From assembly GCA_947471745.1 (NCBI GenBank), contig CANJKZ010000262.1, positions 194,501 to 258,500 of the forward strand: DNA of 64,000 nt, given 5' to 3'. Within the stretch, counting starts at the first letter, position 1. Every line of letters begins with the position of its first letter. Under the pieces are notes generated by a model, which did no database searches, was not told the DNA's origin, and saw only the letters and a program-made list of their open reading frames with translations. Shown here one piece after another: positions 23,201 through 33,400 of the stretch. The translations under genes and the position numbers were made by a program. Source of the stretch: Closterium sp. Naga37s-1. Its lineage: Eukaryota > Streptophyta > Zygnematophyceae > Desmidiales > Closteriaceae.

Positions 23201-26143
23201 CACAAGGAAGTGCGGTGGCGGGGGGAGGGAAGGAGTGCGGTAGGGGAAGAGGCGGTAGAAGGGGACTGACTCGTCGAACGTGACGTCCTGGGAGGACAGA
23301 ACACGACGAGAGGAGGGGTGGTAGAACTGCCACCCTGGAGCGTCAGGGGGGAAGCCGAGGAAGACACAGGGAGCAGCACGAGGGGACAGCTTGTCCGCAG
23401 ACAAGTCGCGGACAAACGCCCGAGATCCCCAGACACGGAACGCAGACGCATCGCCGACCTTCCCCGTCCACAGCAGAGCTGGGGAGGTCTCCGGCCGGGA
23501 GACCCTGGGGTGAAGGTTGATCTGATGCGCCGCGTACCGAACCGCAAACGGCCACAGAAAATGGGGGGCAGCCGCATGCATCATGGACGTACGAGCGACG
23601 TCCATGACCATGCCAATGCGGCGCTCAGCAATCCCATTTTGCTGTGGAGAGTCCGGAAGCGTAAAGGTCTGGCGGATGCCTCGTGCACGACAGTAGGCTC
23701 GCAGAAGGCCAGAGGAGAACTCTCCACCTCGGTCAGAGTGCAGACGCAGAACAGGAAAGTCCGAGCCGAAGCTCCTCCTGAGCTGGAGACGAGCTGCGCG
23801 GATCCAGTCGATCAACACCTCAGTGACATCACCCTTGCTGCGCAAGGGGAAGACTGTGGTGTAACGCGAGTAGTCGTCAACCACCAGCAGGAAGTAGCGC
23901 TCGTGACCCTGCCCACGGACGCGGGCGGGGCCCCACACGTCCATGTGAAGCGTCTGCAGAGGAGCCTCTGTCGGGGGAAACTGGGAGGAGTGAGGGGCAG
24001 CCCGGAGCCGCCCCTCGACACAGGGGACACAAGAAGGTCCGGGTCCCGAAGGAAGGGGAGGGAGAGACCGGGGAAGACCAGAGACAAGGACACGGGAAGC
24101 CATGCCCCGAAGACGAAGCAAGGAGGGGTGGCCAAGACGGTGGTGCCACAGGAGAGTCTCGTGAGACAGGCGGCGACACGAGCAGGGGGCAGACTCAGGA
24201 CCAGACCTGGACGCAGCAGCAAACACCTGACCCGACGCAGCTACCTGGCCAGACGCAGGAACAGGAGGAGACGCAGTGGTCAGTGTGTAGAGACTCGACC
24301 CTGGCCGACGCGAGAACGTGGCCAGGTGTCGGCCTGTGCGGGCATCCGAGCAGTGGGTCACCCGCTGACTCGCAGGAGTAAACTGGTGAACCCCCGCATC
24401 CTGCAGGTCAGCACCACTCACCAAGTTCGTCGAGAACGAGGGGAGGTACAGACCAGACAAGGTGCCCGAGGGGGCAGCCGGACACGGGAGGACAGTGGAG
24501 AAGTGAGAGAGGACAGGACCCCCAGAGGGGTCAGCCAGGGAGACTGCAACCGGCCGGCCAAGCGGCGTGAGGGTGGTGCGGTCTCGAAAGAAGGAGCGAG
24601 AAGCCCCTGAGTCAAGTGTGAAGGTGAGGGAGGCCGAAGCCGACGCAGTACCTGAGAGCGCAGCCTCACCAGTACCTGAGAGTGCAGACGCACTGGCACC
24701 TAGAGCAGCAGCCGCAGAAGTACCTGGCGCAGCAGTACCAATGCCCGGGTCGGGCGGGAGACACTGGTAACAGTCACCCTCCTCACTAATAGTCACAGCA
24801 TACATGGCAGCAAGGATAGCATCAAAGTCAAGATCAAAGACAGCTACGCCAGCCCTAGACAGCTCTCCCCAACGGGGAATCTCACTGGCCTCGGGGAACT
24901 GCTGACGCCAAGCGTCCGTCAGGCGGGCAAAGCAGCGCTGGGTGGTGTGGGCACCCCCACACTGCTCACCCGCGCGGTCGCCGGAACGAAGGACGTAGGT
25001 GCACGGACCAAAACCCCCACCCCGCTGACGCTGCGTGTACCACTCACGGAGCTGCTGGGGCGGGGGGATGTCCCGCGAACGCTGCTGCTGCTGTTGCTGC
25101 TGCTGACGCTGGCCACCACCAGGGCCGCTACGCTGCGGGGCACCACCCCGACCAGCTCCACCCCCTCCGCCACCGCTGCCTCCACCTCCACCACCACCGC
25201 TGCCTCCGCTCCCACCGCTGCCGCCACCGCCGCCTCCTCCTCCGCTGCTGCCACCTCCACCACCGCCCCCGCCACCACTCCCACCGCCACCCCCACTCCC
25301 TCCTCCGCCTCCACCGCCTCCTCCACCGCCCCCGCCAGCTCCACCCGCGCCCTTGCCCCCCTTGCCCCTGCCAGGGCGGCGTCTCCCGCTAGGGGCAGAC
25401 GCCGCGCAGACCGACTCAAGACCAAGCAGGTCGGCAGCAGCAGCAGAGGCAACAGAGGGCAGCAGGGGGGAAGGAGAACACCCCTCAAAGATGGGGGTGC
25501 GAGGGTCACCACGAGAGGCTCCTACAGCGACGATGCTCTTCTCCGCCGCCAGGAGGGACTTCTCGAGGAGGTCGACAGTGAGAGTGGTGGGACAGACCGA
25601 GAGGTAGTGGTCCCTGACTACGCGAAGGGAGTCAGGGAGGCGTGTGACGATGTAATAGAGAGTGATGTACATGGGGGGGGGGTTCTTGGCGCAGAACTCA
25701 GCAGGAAGGGCGGCGCGGTAGCGAGTGTCACTAGTGCGGAGGTGCGTAATGAGGTCAGCGACAGTGGGAAAGGCAGCAAGGTCAGGAAAGAGGTACGGTA
25801 GCATGAGGCGGCTCAGGGCAGCAGTGGCAGGGGAAGAGTAGCGCGCAACTACAGCGTCGTACAAGGTCTGAGCACTCTTGTACTGACTAAAGTGCGCGCG
25901 CTCAGTGGTAGGCAGGTGGCGACGTACAGCAAGACGTGCAGCAGCATCGCGGGTGGCCCACTGAGAGCGAACAGTGGGGTCAGCATCAGTAGCAGGGGCA
26001 GGAGAGGCGCCAGAGGTGAGGTCAAAGAGGGAAAGACCGTCCGCCCTATCGCACTGTAAGAACAGCTGCAGGTCGTCGACCCAGACCTCAAAGTCAATGG
26101 CTCGACCCTCAGCGTCAAAAGCGAGGACACTAGGGGTAGCCAT
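20242..26143 (-). pseudogene. copia-2 gag-pol, nearly whole
   Basis: The start is placed at MATPSVLAFDAEG (26143), the start shared by all three subfamilies, rather than at an upstream Met. Gag N-part, Gly-rich tract (about 25140-25370), Gln run, CX14CX3HX4C knuckle, protease TLDSGASRSFF, HHCC, integrase D/D/E, GGAEPGGAESGG repeats (about 22840-23090), RT with YVDDLVFA, and RNase H with TGHADASWADD and HRTKHIALRYFLA. It is a fossil with about one break. Confidence 0.9.
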
Positions 26144-26225
26144 GACGACGACAGACGAGCAGTGCAAGCAGTAGGGGAAGGGCACGCAGTGACAGTGGGG
26201 CTGTGCTCACCGGACAGGGCAGGTC

Positions 26226-27165
26226 GGGCGGCCCGGCAGTAGGGCGGCTCGGCTGCTCAGCGGCTCGGCGGCAGTGCGGCTCGGCGCCCGGGCGGCTCGG
26301 CGGCAGGGCGGCTCGGCTCCCGGGCGGCTCGGCGGCAGGGCGGCTCGGCTCCCGGGCGGCTCGGCGGCAGGGCGGCTCGGCTCCCGGGCGGCTCGGCGGC
26401 AGGGCGGCTCGGCTCCCGGCGGTTCTGCTGCTAGGCGGCTCCCGCAGGTAGGGCGGCGGTTGGGCCGCAGGTAGGGCGGCGGTCGGGCCGTAGGTAGGGC
26501 AGCGGGCTGGCCGCAGGTAGGGTGGCGGGCGGGCCGCAGGCAGGGCGGCGGTAGGGCCGCAAGTAGGGCGGCGGGCGGGCCGCAGTTAGGGCGGCGGGCG
26601 AGCCGCAGGTAGGGCGGCGAGTAGGCCGCAGGTAGGGCGGCGTGGGGCCGGGACGGGCGGCGCGCGGGCGTCGAGGGGCCGGGACGGGCGGCGCGCGGGC
26701 GTCGAGGGGCCGGGACGGGCGGCGCGCGGGCGTCTAGGGGTCGGGCCGGGTGGCGCGCGGGCGTCTAGGGGCCGGGACGGGCGGCGCGTGGGCGTCGAGG
26801 GGCCGGGACGGGCGGCGCGCGGGCGTCTAGGGGCCGGGACGGGCGGCGCGCGGGCGTCTAGGGGCCGGGACGGGCGGCTCACGGGCGGCGAGGGGCCGGG
26901 ACGGGCGGCGCGCGGGCGTCGAGGGGCCGGGACGGGCGGCGCGCGGGCGTCGAGGGGCCGGGACGGGCGGCGCGCGGGCGTCTAGGGGCCGGGACGGGCG
27001 GCGCGCGGGCGTCTAGGGGCCGGGACGGGCGGCGCGAGGGCGTCTAGGGGCCGGGCCGGGTGGCGCACTGGCGTCTAGGGGCCGGGACGGGCGGCGCGCG
27101 GGCGTCTAAGGGGCCGGGACGGGCGGCGCGCGGGCGTCTAAGGGCCGTGACGGGCGGCTAAAGGG
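26226..27165. repeat. Three GC-rich minisatellites in the copia-2 leader
   Basis: From gag outward: a 32-bp unit (CGGCAGGGCGGCTCGG...) at about 26226-26430; a roughly 22-bp GTAGGGCGGCGGGC unit at about 26440-26640; a 31-bp unit (GCCGGGACGGGCGGCGCG...) repeated about 17 times at about 26645-27165. All lie between PBS and gag. ORFs across them are composition artefacts. Confidence 0.85.
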
Positions 27166-27244
27166 GCCACTAGGGGCCAAGAGAGAGGGGAGCGCGACTC
27201 GGGTAGGGGCAGAGTGCGCTCCGGGCAGGAAAAAAAAAAACGGT

Positions 27245-27287
27245 GGGCCCTAGGAACAGTTCCCACGAGGGAACCTGCTCGATACCA
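27245..27287 (-). promoter_or_regulatory. copia-2 PBS and post-PBS hairpin
   Basis: PBS TGGTATCGAGC (27277-27287) abuts the LTR. A stem GTTCCC-TCGT-GGGAAC (27259-27274) follows, then GGGCCCACC (from 27250 down). Confidence 0.7.
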
Positions 27288-27422
27288 TGAGAAAAGTAGA
27301 ACGAGAATGAATGAACTATGAATGAAGTGAGTACATATGGGAAACCCTAATTGGGTTGTACCCCCTATGGGATACCCCACTATAGCCTACACAACAGCAT
27401 AAGCTATATATATGTTCTGACA
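27288..27422 (-). repeat. copia-2 5' LTR, 135 bp
   Basis: Identical to 19902-20036, with a TG...CA structure and GTGAG flank at 27423-27427. Confidence 0.95.
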
Positions 27423-27427
27423 GTGAG

Positions 27428-28270
27428 TGCATCGGCTATGTTCGAGGCTCCCTTTTTGTACGTGACGGTGTAGTGGAAGTTGGACTCCAGATAGTCCAAC
27501 CAGCGGATCTGTCGCGAGTTGAGATTTGGTTGGGCGCGGAGATACTGTTGTGATTGGTGATCTGTCCGTACTGTCACGTCTGCCCCGGTGAGGTAGCATC
27601 GACACACTTTGAATGCAAGCACGATCGCGAGCATTTCGCGGTCGTGTATCGGGTAGTTGCGTTCTGGCGGGTGAAGCTTGCGGGACTCATGAAGCCTTAG
27701 GGTAAAGCACTAACCCTAAGGCCGTTCCCGAAGTCCTGTAACAACACTGCTCCCACGGCGATGTCACTTGCGTCGTTCACGAGCTTGAACGGACGGTGCG
27801 GATCTGCGATGTGAAGCATGGGCGGCGAGCACAAAATTTTCTTGAGGGCCGAGAAGGCAGCTTGCTCTTTCCCCCCCCACGTGTACTCAACCCCCTTCCT
27901 CAGCAGGTCGTTCAGTAGAGCAGTCAACTTCGCCATGTCGGGGACGAACCGGCGCACGTAGTTGACGAACCCCAAAAAACTTTGCAACTCAGTCAAATTT
28001 GTTGGCGCGTGCCATGCTTGAATCGTCGCGATCTTCTTCGGGTCTATTTCCACTCAGTCGGCTGAAATAATGTGCCCTAAAAACTCCAGTCTGTCTTGTA
28101 GAAAGTCACACTTGGAGGCTTTGGTCGGTAGTCTGTTCTCACACAGTATTTATAAAACGGCTTTGATGTCCTGTAGATGCTGTGCTCGGTCTGGGCTGTA
28201 AATCAGGATGTCGTCGAAGTAGGCGATGACGCACTTATCTAAAAGCGGGCGGAAGGCTTCGTTCATGGTC
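27428..28270 (-). pseudogene. Chromovirus RT C-part and RNase H, broken
   Basis: In element sense: RT catalytic AYFDDILIYSP near 28215, the connection region (WHAPTNLTELQSFLGFVNYVRRF), and RNase H (REMLAIVLAFK; LTGADVTVRTDHQS; YKKGASNIADAL). Copia-3 separates it from the RT N-part and copia-2 from the integrase. It is a fossil with a few breaks. Confidence 0.82.
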
Positions 28271-28275
28271 ATTTG

Positions 28276-28400
28276 TGTCAGATTTATATGACATAGCTAC
28301 TGTAGGCTATAGTGGGGTGGCACATATGGGGTACAGTTTTCTAGGGTTTGCTTTTTGTACCCAACATTCACTTAGTCATTTCATTCCTCGTTTCTTCTCA
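28276..28400 (+). repeat. copia-3A 5' LTR, 125 bp
   Basis: Starts TGTCAGATTTATATGAC, ends CTTCTCA; 124/125 identical to 35587-35711. Confidence 0.95.
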
Positions 28401-28443
28401 TGGTATCGAGCAGGTTCCCTAGTGGGAACGATTCCTAGGGCCC
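28401..28443 (+). promoter_or_regulatory. copia-3A PBS and post-PBS hairpin
   Basis: PBS TGGTATCGAGC (28401-28411), stem GTTCCC-TAGT-GGGAAC (28414-28429), then GGGCCC (28438-28443) followed by ACCACCACG, which resembles the complement of the anticodon-stem side of initiator tRNA. Confidence 0.7.
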
Positions 28444-28534
28444 ACCACCACGAAATTTTTTTTTTTTTCCTGCCCGGAGCGCGTTTTGCTCCGGCCCGAG
28501 TCGCGCCGCCCCTACGGCCCTTCGCGCCGCCCTT

Positions 28535-29330
28535 TAGGCCCGTCGCGCCTGTCGCGCCCGTCGCGCCCGTCGCGCCTGTCGCGCCCGTCGCGCCCGTCGC
28601 GCCCATCGCCACCTTACGCGGCCCCGCCACCTACCTTCGCGGCCCCGCCACCTACCTGTGCGGCCCCGCCACCTACCTCCGCGGCCCCGCCACCTACCTG
28701 TGCGGCCCCGCCACCTACCTTCGCGGCCCCGCCACCTAACTGTGCGGCCCCGCCACCTACCTCCGCGGCCCCGCCACCTACCTGTGCGGCCCCGCCACCT
28801 ACCTTCGCGGCCCCGCCACCTACCTGTGCGGCCCCGCCACCTAACTCCGCGGCCCAGCCACCTACCTGTGCGGCCCCGCCACCTACCTTCGCGGCCCCGC
28901 CACCTACCTGTGTGGCCCCGCCACCTACCTCCGCGGCCCCGCCACTTGCCTGTGCGGCCCCGCCATCTACCAGCGGCCCCGCCACCTACATGCGGCCCCG
29001 CCACCTACTAGCGGCCCCGCCACCTACCTGCGGCCCCGCCACCTACCTTTGCGGCCCCCCCGCCTCCTCTCAGCGGCCCCGCCGCCTCCTCCCAGCGGCC
29101 CCGGACGCCGCCCTCTCAGCGGCCCCGCCAAGCCGCCCAGCCGCCGAGCCGCCCAGCAGCCGAGCCGCCCAGCAGCCGAGCCGCCCAGCAGCCGAGCCGC
29201 CCAGCAGCCGAGCCGCCCAGCAGCCGAGCCGCCGAGCCGCCCAGCAGCCGAGCCGCCGAGCCGCCCAGCAGCCGAGCCACCGAGCCGCCCAGCAACCGAG
29301 CCGCCGAGCCGCCCTACAGCCGAGCCACCC
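28535..29330. repeat. Three GC-rich minisatellites in the copia-3A leader
   Basis: A 9-bp GTCGCGCC(C/T) array (about 28535-28610). A 21-bp GGCCCCGCCACCTACCT-N4 array (about 28616-29050) with a four-unit higher order, units ending TCGC, GTGC, CCGC, GTGC. A 16-bp CGAGCCGCCCAGCAGC array (about 29130-29330). All are untranslated leader; the PPPTFAA-type ORFs are artefacts of the 21-bp period. Confidence 0.85.
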
Positions 29331-29413
29331 AAGCCACCCTGTCCGGTAAGAGCAGCGCCCCTTTCACAGCACTGCCCTCACCCTACTGTTTGCGCTGCTA
29401 GTCTACTGCTGTC

Positions 29414-30439
29414 ATGGCTACCCCTAGTGTCCTCGCTTTTGACGCTGAGGGTCGGGCCATTGACTTTGACGTCTGGATAGATGACCTGCAGCTTTTCTTA
29501 CAGTGCGACAGGGCAGACGGCCTCTCCCTCTTTGACCTCACTTCTGGTGCCTCTCCTGCCCCCGCTGCTGCTGCTGACGCCACTGTTCGCTCCCAGTGGG
29601 CCACGCGCGATGCTGCTGCACGTCTTGCTGTGCGTCGCCACCTACCTACCTCTGAGCGTGCGCACTTTAGCCAGTACAAGAGTGCTCAGACCTTGTACGA
29701 CGCTGTAGTTGCGCGCTACTCCTCCCCTGCCACTGCTGCACTTAGCCGCCTCATGCTACCGTACCTCTTCCCTGACCTTGCTGCCTTTCCCACAGTCGCT
29801 GACCTCATTACGCACCTCCGCACTAGTGACACTCGCTACCGCGCTGCGCTTCCTGCAGAGTTCTGCGCCAAGAACCCCCCCCCCATGTACATCACCCTCT
29901 ACTACATAGTCACCCGGCTCCCTGACTCCCTTCGCGTAGTCAGGGACCACTTCCTCTCTGTTTGCCCCACCACTCTCACCGTTGACCTCCTCGAGAAGTC
30001 CCTCCTAGCAGCAGAGAAGAGCATAGTCGCTGTAGGAGCCTCTCGTGGTGACCCTCGCACCCCCATCTTTGAGGGGTGTTCCCCCTCCCCCCTTTTGCCC
30101 TCTGTTGCCTCTGCTGCTGCGGCCGACCTCGTTGGGCTTGAGTCGGTCGGTGCGGCGTCTACCCCTAGCGGGAGACGCCGCCCTGGCAAGGGCAAGGGGG
30201 GCAGGGGCACTGGAGGAGCTAGCGGGGGCGGTGGAGGCGGCGGTGGAGGCGGTGGAGGGGGTGGGGGTGGCGGTGGGAGTGGTGGCGGGGGTGGAGGTGT
30301 CGGTGGTGGCAGTGGAGGCGGAGGCGGCGGCGGCGGTGGCGGTGGGAGCGGAGGTGGCGGCGGTGGAGGAGGAGGCGGCGGAGGAGGTGGAGCTGGTCGG
30401 GGTGGCGCTGAGCAGAGAGTCGGCTCCGGTGGTGGTCAG

Positions 30440-30471
<32 letters not shown>

Positions 30472-33400
30472 CACTCGTGACATCCCCTCCCCTCAGCAGC
30501 TCCGTGAGTGGTACGCTGCACGCCAGAGGGGTGGGGGTACTGGTCCGTGCACCTACGTCCTCCGCACCGGCGACCGCGCGGGTGAGCAGTGCGGGGGTGC
30601 GCACTCCACCCAGCGCTGCTTTGGCCGCCTGACGGACGCTTGGCATCACCAATTCCCTGAGGCCACTGAGATCCCCCGCTGGGGTGAGCTGTCTAGGGCG
30701 GGTGTGGCTGTCTTTGACCTTGACTTTGATGCTATTCTTGCTGCCATGTATACTGTGACTATTAGTGATGAGGGTGACTGTTACCGGTGTTTTCCGCCCG
30801 ACCCAGGCATTGAGACTGCTGCTCTAGGTACTGGTGAGGCTGCTGCTCTAGGTGCTAGCGAGGCTGCTGCTCTAGGTGCGTCTGCTCCCTCAGGTGCTGG
30901 TGAGTCTGCTCTCTCAGGTTCTGCGTCGGCCTCGGCCTCCCACACCTTCACCCTTGACTCGGGGGCTTCTCGCTCCTTCTTTCGAGACCGCACCACACTC
31001 ACGCCGCTTGGCCGGCCAGTTGCGGTCTCTCTGGCAGACCCCTCTGGGGGTCCTGTCCTTGCTCACTTCTCCACTGTTCTCCCGTGTCCGGCGGCCCCCT
31101 CTGGCACCCTGTCTGGTCTTTACCTCCCCTCGTTCTCTTCGAACTTGGTGAGTGGTGCTGACCTACAGGATGCGGGGGTTCACCAGTTCACTCCTGGGAG
31201 TCAGCGGGTGACCCACTGCACGGACGCTCGGACTGGCCGACACCTGGCCACGTTTACCCGTCGGCCGGGGTCGAGCTTGTACACCCTGACCACTGCGTCT
31301 CCTCCAGTCACTGCGTCTGGTCAGGTAGCTGCGTCAGGTCAGGTGTTTGCTGCAGCGTCCAGGTCTGGTCCTGAGTCTGCCCCCTGTTCGTGTCGCCTCC
31401 TGTCTCACGAGACTCTCCTCTGGCACCACCGCCTTGGTCACCCCTCCCTGCTTCGTCTCCGAGGCATGGCCTCCCGTGTCCTTGTCTCTGGTCTTCCCCG
31501 GTCCCTCCCTCCCCTTCCTCCGGGGCCTGGCCCTACCTGCGTCCCCTGTGTCGAGGGGCGGCAGCGGGCTGCCCCTCACTCCTCCCAGTTTCCTCCGACA
31601 GAGGCCCCGCTGCAGACGCTTCACATGGACGTGTGGGGCCCGGCCCGCGTCCGTGGACAGGGTCACGAGCGCTACTTCCTGCTGGTGGTTGACGACTACT
31701 CGCGTTACACCACAGTCTTCCCCTTGCGCAGCAAGGGTGATGTCACTGAGGTGTTGATCGACTGGATCCGCGCAGCTCGTCTCCAGCTCAGGCAGAGCTT
31801 CGGTTCGGACTTTCCTGTTCTGCGTCTGCACTCTGACAGAGGTGGAGAGTTCTCCTCTGGCCTTCTGCGAGCCTACTGTCGAGCACGAGGCATCCGCCAG
31901 ACCTTCACGCTTCCGGACTCTCCACAGCAAAATGGGATTGCTGAGCGCCGCATTGGCATGGTCATGGACGTCGCCCGTACGTCCATGATGCATGCGGCTG
32001 CCCCCCATTTTCTGTGGCCGTTTGCGGTTCGGTACGCGGCGCATCAGATCAACCTTCACCCTAGGGTCTCCAGACCGGAGACCTCCCCTGCTTTGCTGTG
32101 GACGGGGAAGGTTGGCGATGCGTCTGCGTTCCGTGTCTGGGGATCTCGGGCGTTTGTCCGCGACTTGTCTGCGGACAAGCTGTCCCCTCGTGCTGCTCCT
32201 TGCGTCTTCCTTGGCTTCCCCCCTGACGCGCCAGGGTGGCAGTTCTACCACTCCACCTCTCGCCGTGTTCTGTCCTCCCAGGACGTCACGTTTGACGAGT
32301 CGGTCCCCTACTACCGCCTCTTCCCCTACCGCACTCCGTCCCTCCCCCCACCACCGCTCTTCCTTGTGCCAGGTCCCCCCCCGGTAGACCCCCTCCCCCC
32401 TCAGGGCCCTGCCCCTTCAGGTGTGTCCCAGGTAGACGCAGTCGAGCCTGTCGAGGTTACTGGTGACTCTGGTGCTGCTGAGGGTGCTGAGCCTGGGGGT
32501 GCTGACTCTGGGGGTGCTGAGCGTGTGGGTGCTACGCCTGGGGGTGCTGAGCCTGAGGGTGCTACTACTGGGGGTGCTGAGCCTGGGGGTGCTGAGCCTG
32601 GAGGTGCTACTACTGGAGGTGCTGAGCCTGGGGGTGCTGAGCCTGGGGGTGTTGAGCCTGGGGGTGCTACGCCTGGAGGTGCTGGGCCTGGGGGTGTGGA
32701 GCCTGAGGGAGCTGGGCCTGCTTGTGTGGCGTCTGGCGGTGCTGAGCCTGGAGGTTCTCCGGGTGCTTCGTCTCGGCGGGAGCCACTCTCTCCACAGGAG
32801 CTGCGCGAGTGGTTTGTCCGGCGCTGGAGGCGTGCTGCTGGAGCTGGAGGTTCTTCGGCTACTGAGGGTGCTGGTGCCGTGGGTCCCGGAGGTGCTCGTA
32901 CTGGGAGTACTGGAGCTGCTGGGCCTGCGGGTACGACTGGAGCTGGAGCTGCTGAGGGTGTTGACGCTGAGGCTACTGCTGTCGGTCCTGGAGGCGGGCC
33001 TGCTGGGGGTGCTACTGGTGCTGCTGGAGGTACTGGAGCTGGAGTTGCTGCTGGCACTGGTGCTGCCGCTTGGGGTACTGGTGCTGTCCCTGCTGTGTCT
33101 GGAGTCGCCGCGCGGCCTCGGCCGTACTTCGTTCCGCTCCTTCAGCAGGTTCTTGGTCTCCCGCCTTCTACTGGCCCTCCTCCTCCCTTAGAGAGTCCAC
33201 AGCCTGTCCTGTCACAGTTACAGTTACAGCCGGCCTCCCCACTGCCCGCTCCTTCTCCCTACACTGGTCCTACTGGAAGTCTTGCTGAGCGTCGTGAGCC
33301 TGCGTCGCGTCCTGCGTCGCCTGTCCGTACTGCTCGCGCTAGTGGTCGTGGTTCGCGTCAGCGTCCTCCTCCTGTCCCTGGCACGCACCGGATGTCTCTG

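Larger units (their letters stand above)
19902..27422 (-). mobile_element. copia-2: Gly-rich-gag Ty1/copia element, block A only
   Basis: Minus-strand element of 7521 bp with identical 135-bp LTRs and a GTGAG target duplication (19897-19901 and 27423-27427). It splits the chromovirus between RNase H and integrase. Block B has the intact empty site with one GTGAG near 54154, so this insertion is younger than the duplication, or polymorphic. It is nearly whole, with about one break in its coding region. Confidence 0.95.

Noticed and set aside
27694-27722. Telomere-like TTAGGG/CCCTAA words
   Set aside because: Only one unit on each side of a short hairpin inside the chromovirus; no array.
28616-29050. 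CRISPR-like array of regular 21-bp units
   Set aside because: Units are contiguous with no spacers, lie in the leader of a Copia element, and the genome is eukaryotic.
31334-32251. 305-codon minus-strand ORF opposite copia-3 integrase (and its block B copy)
   Set aside because: It is antisense to a well-defined integrase and protease frame with no family similarity; GC-rich codon use keeps it open.
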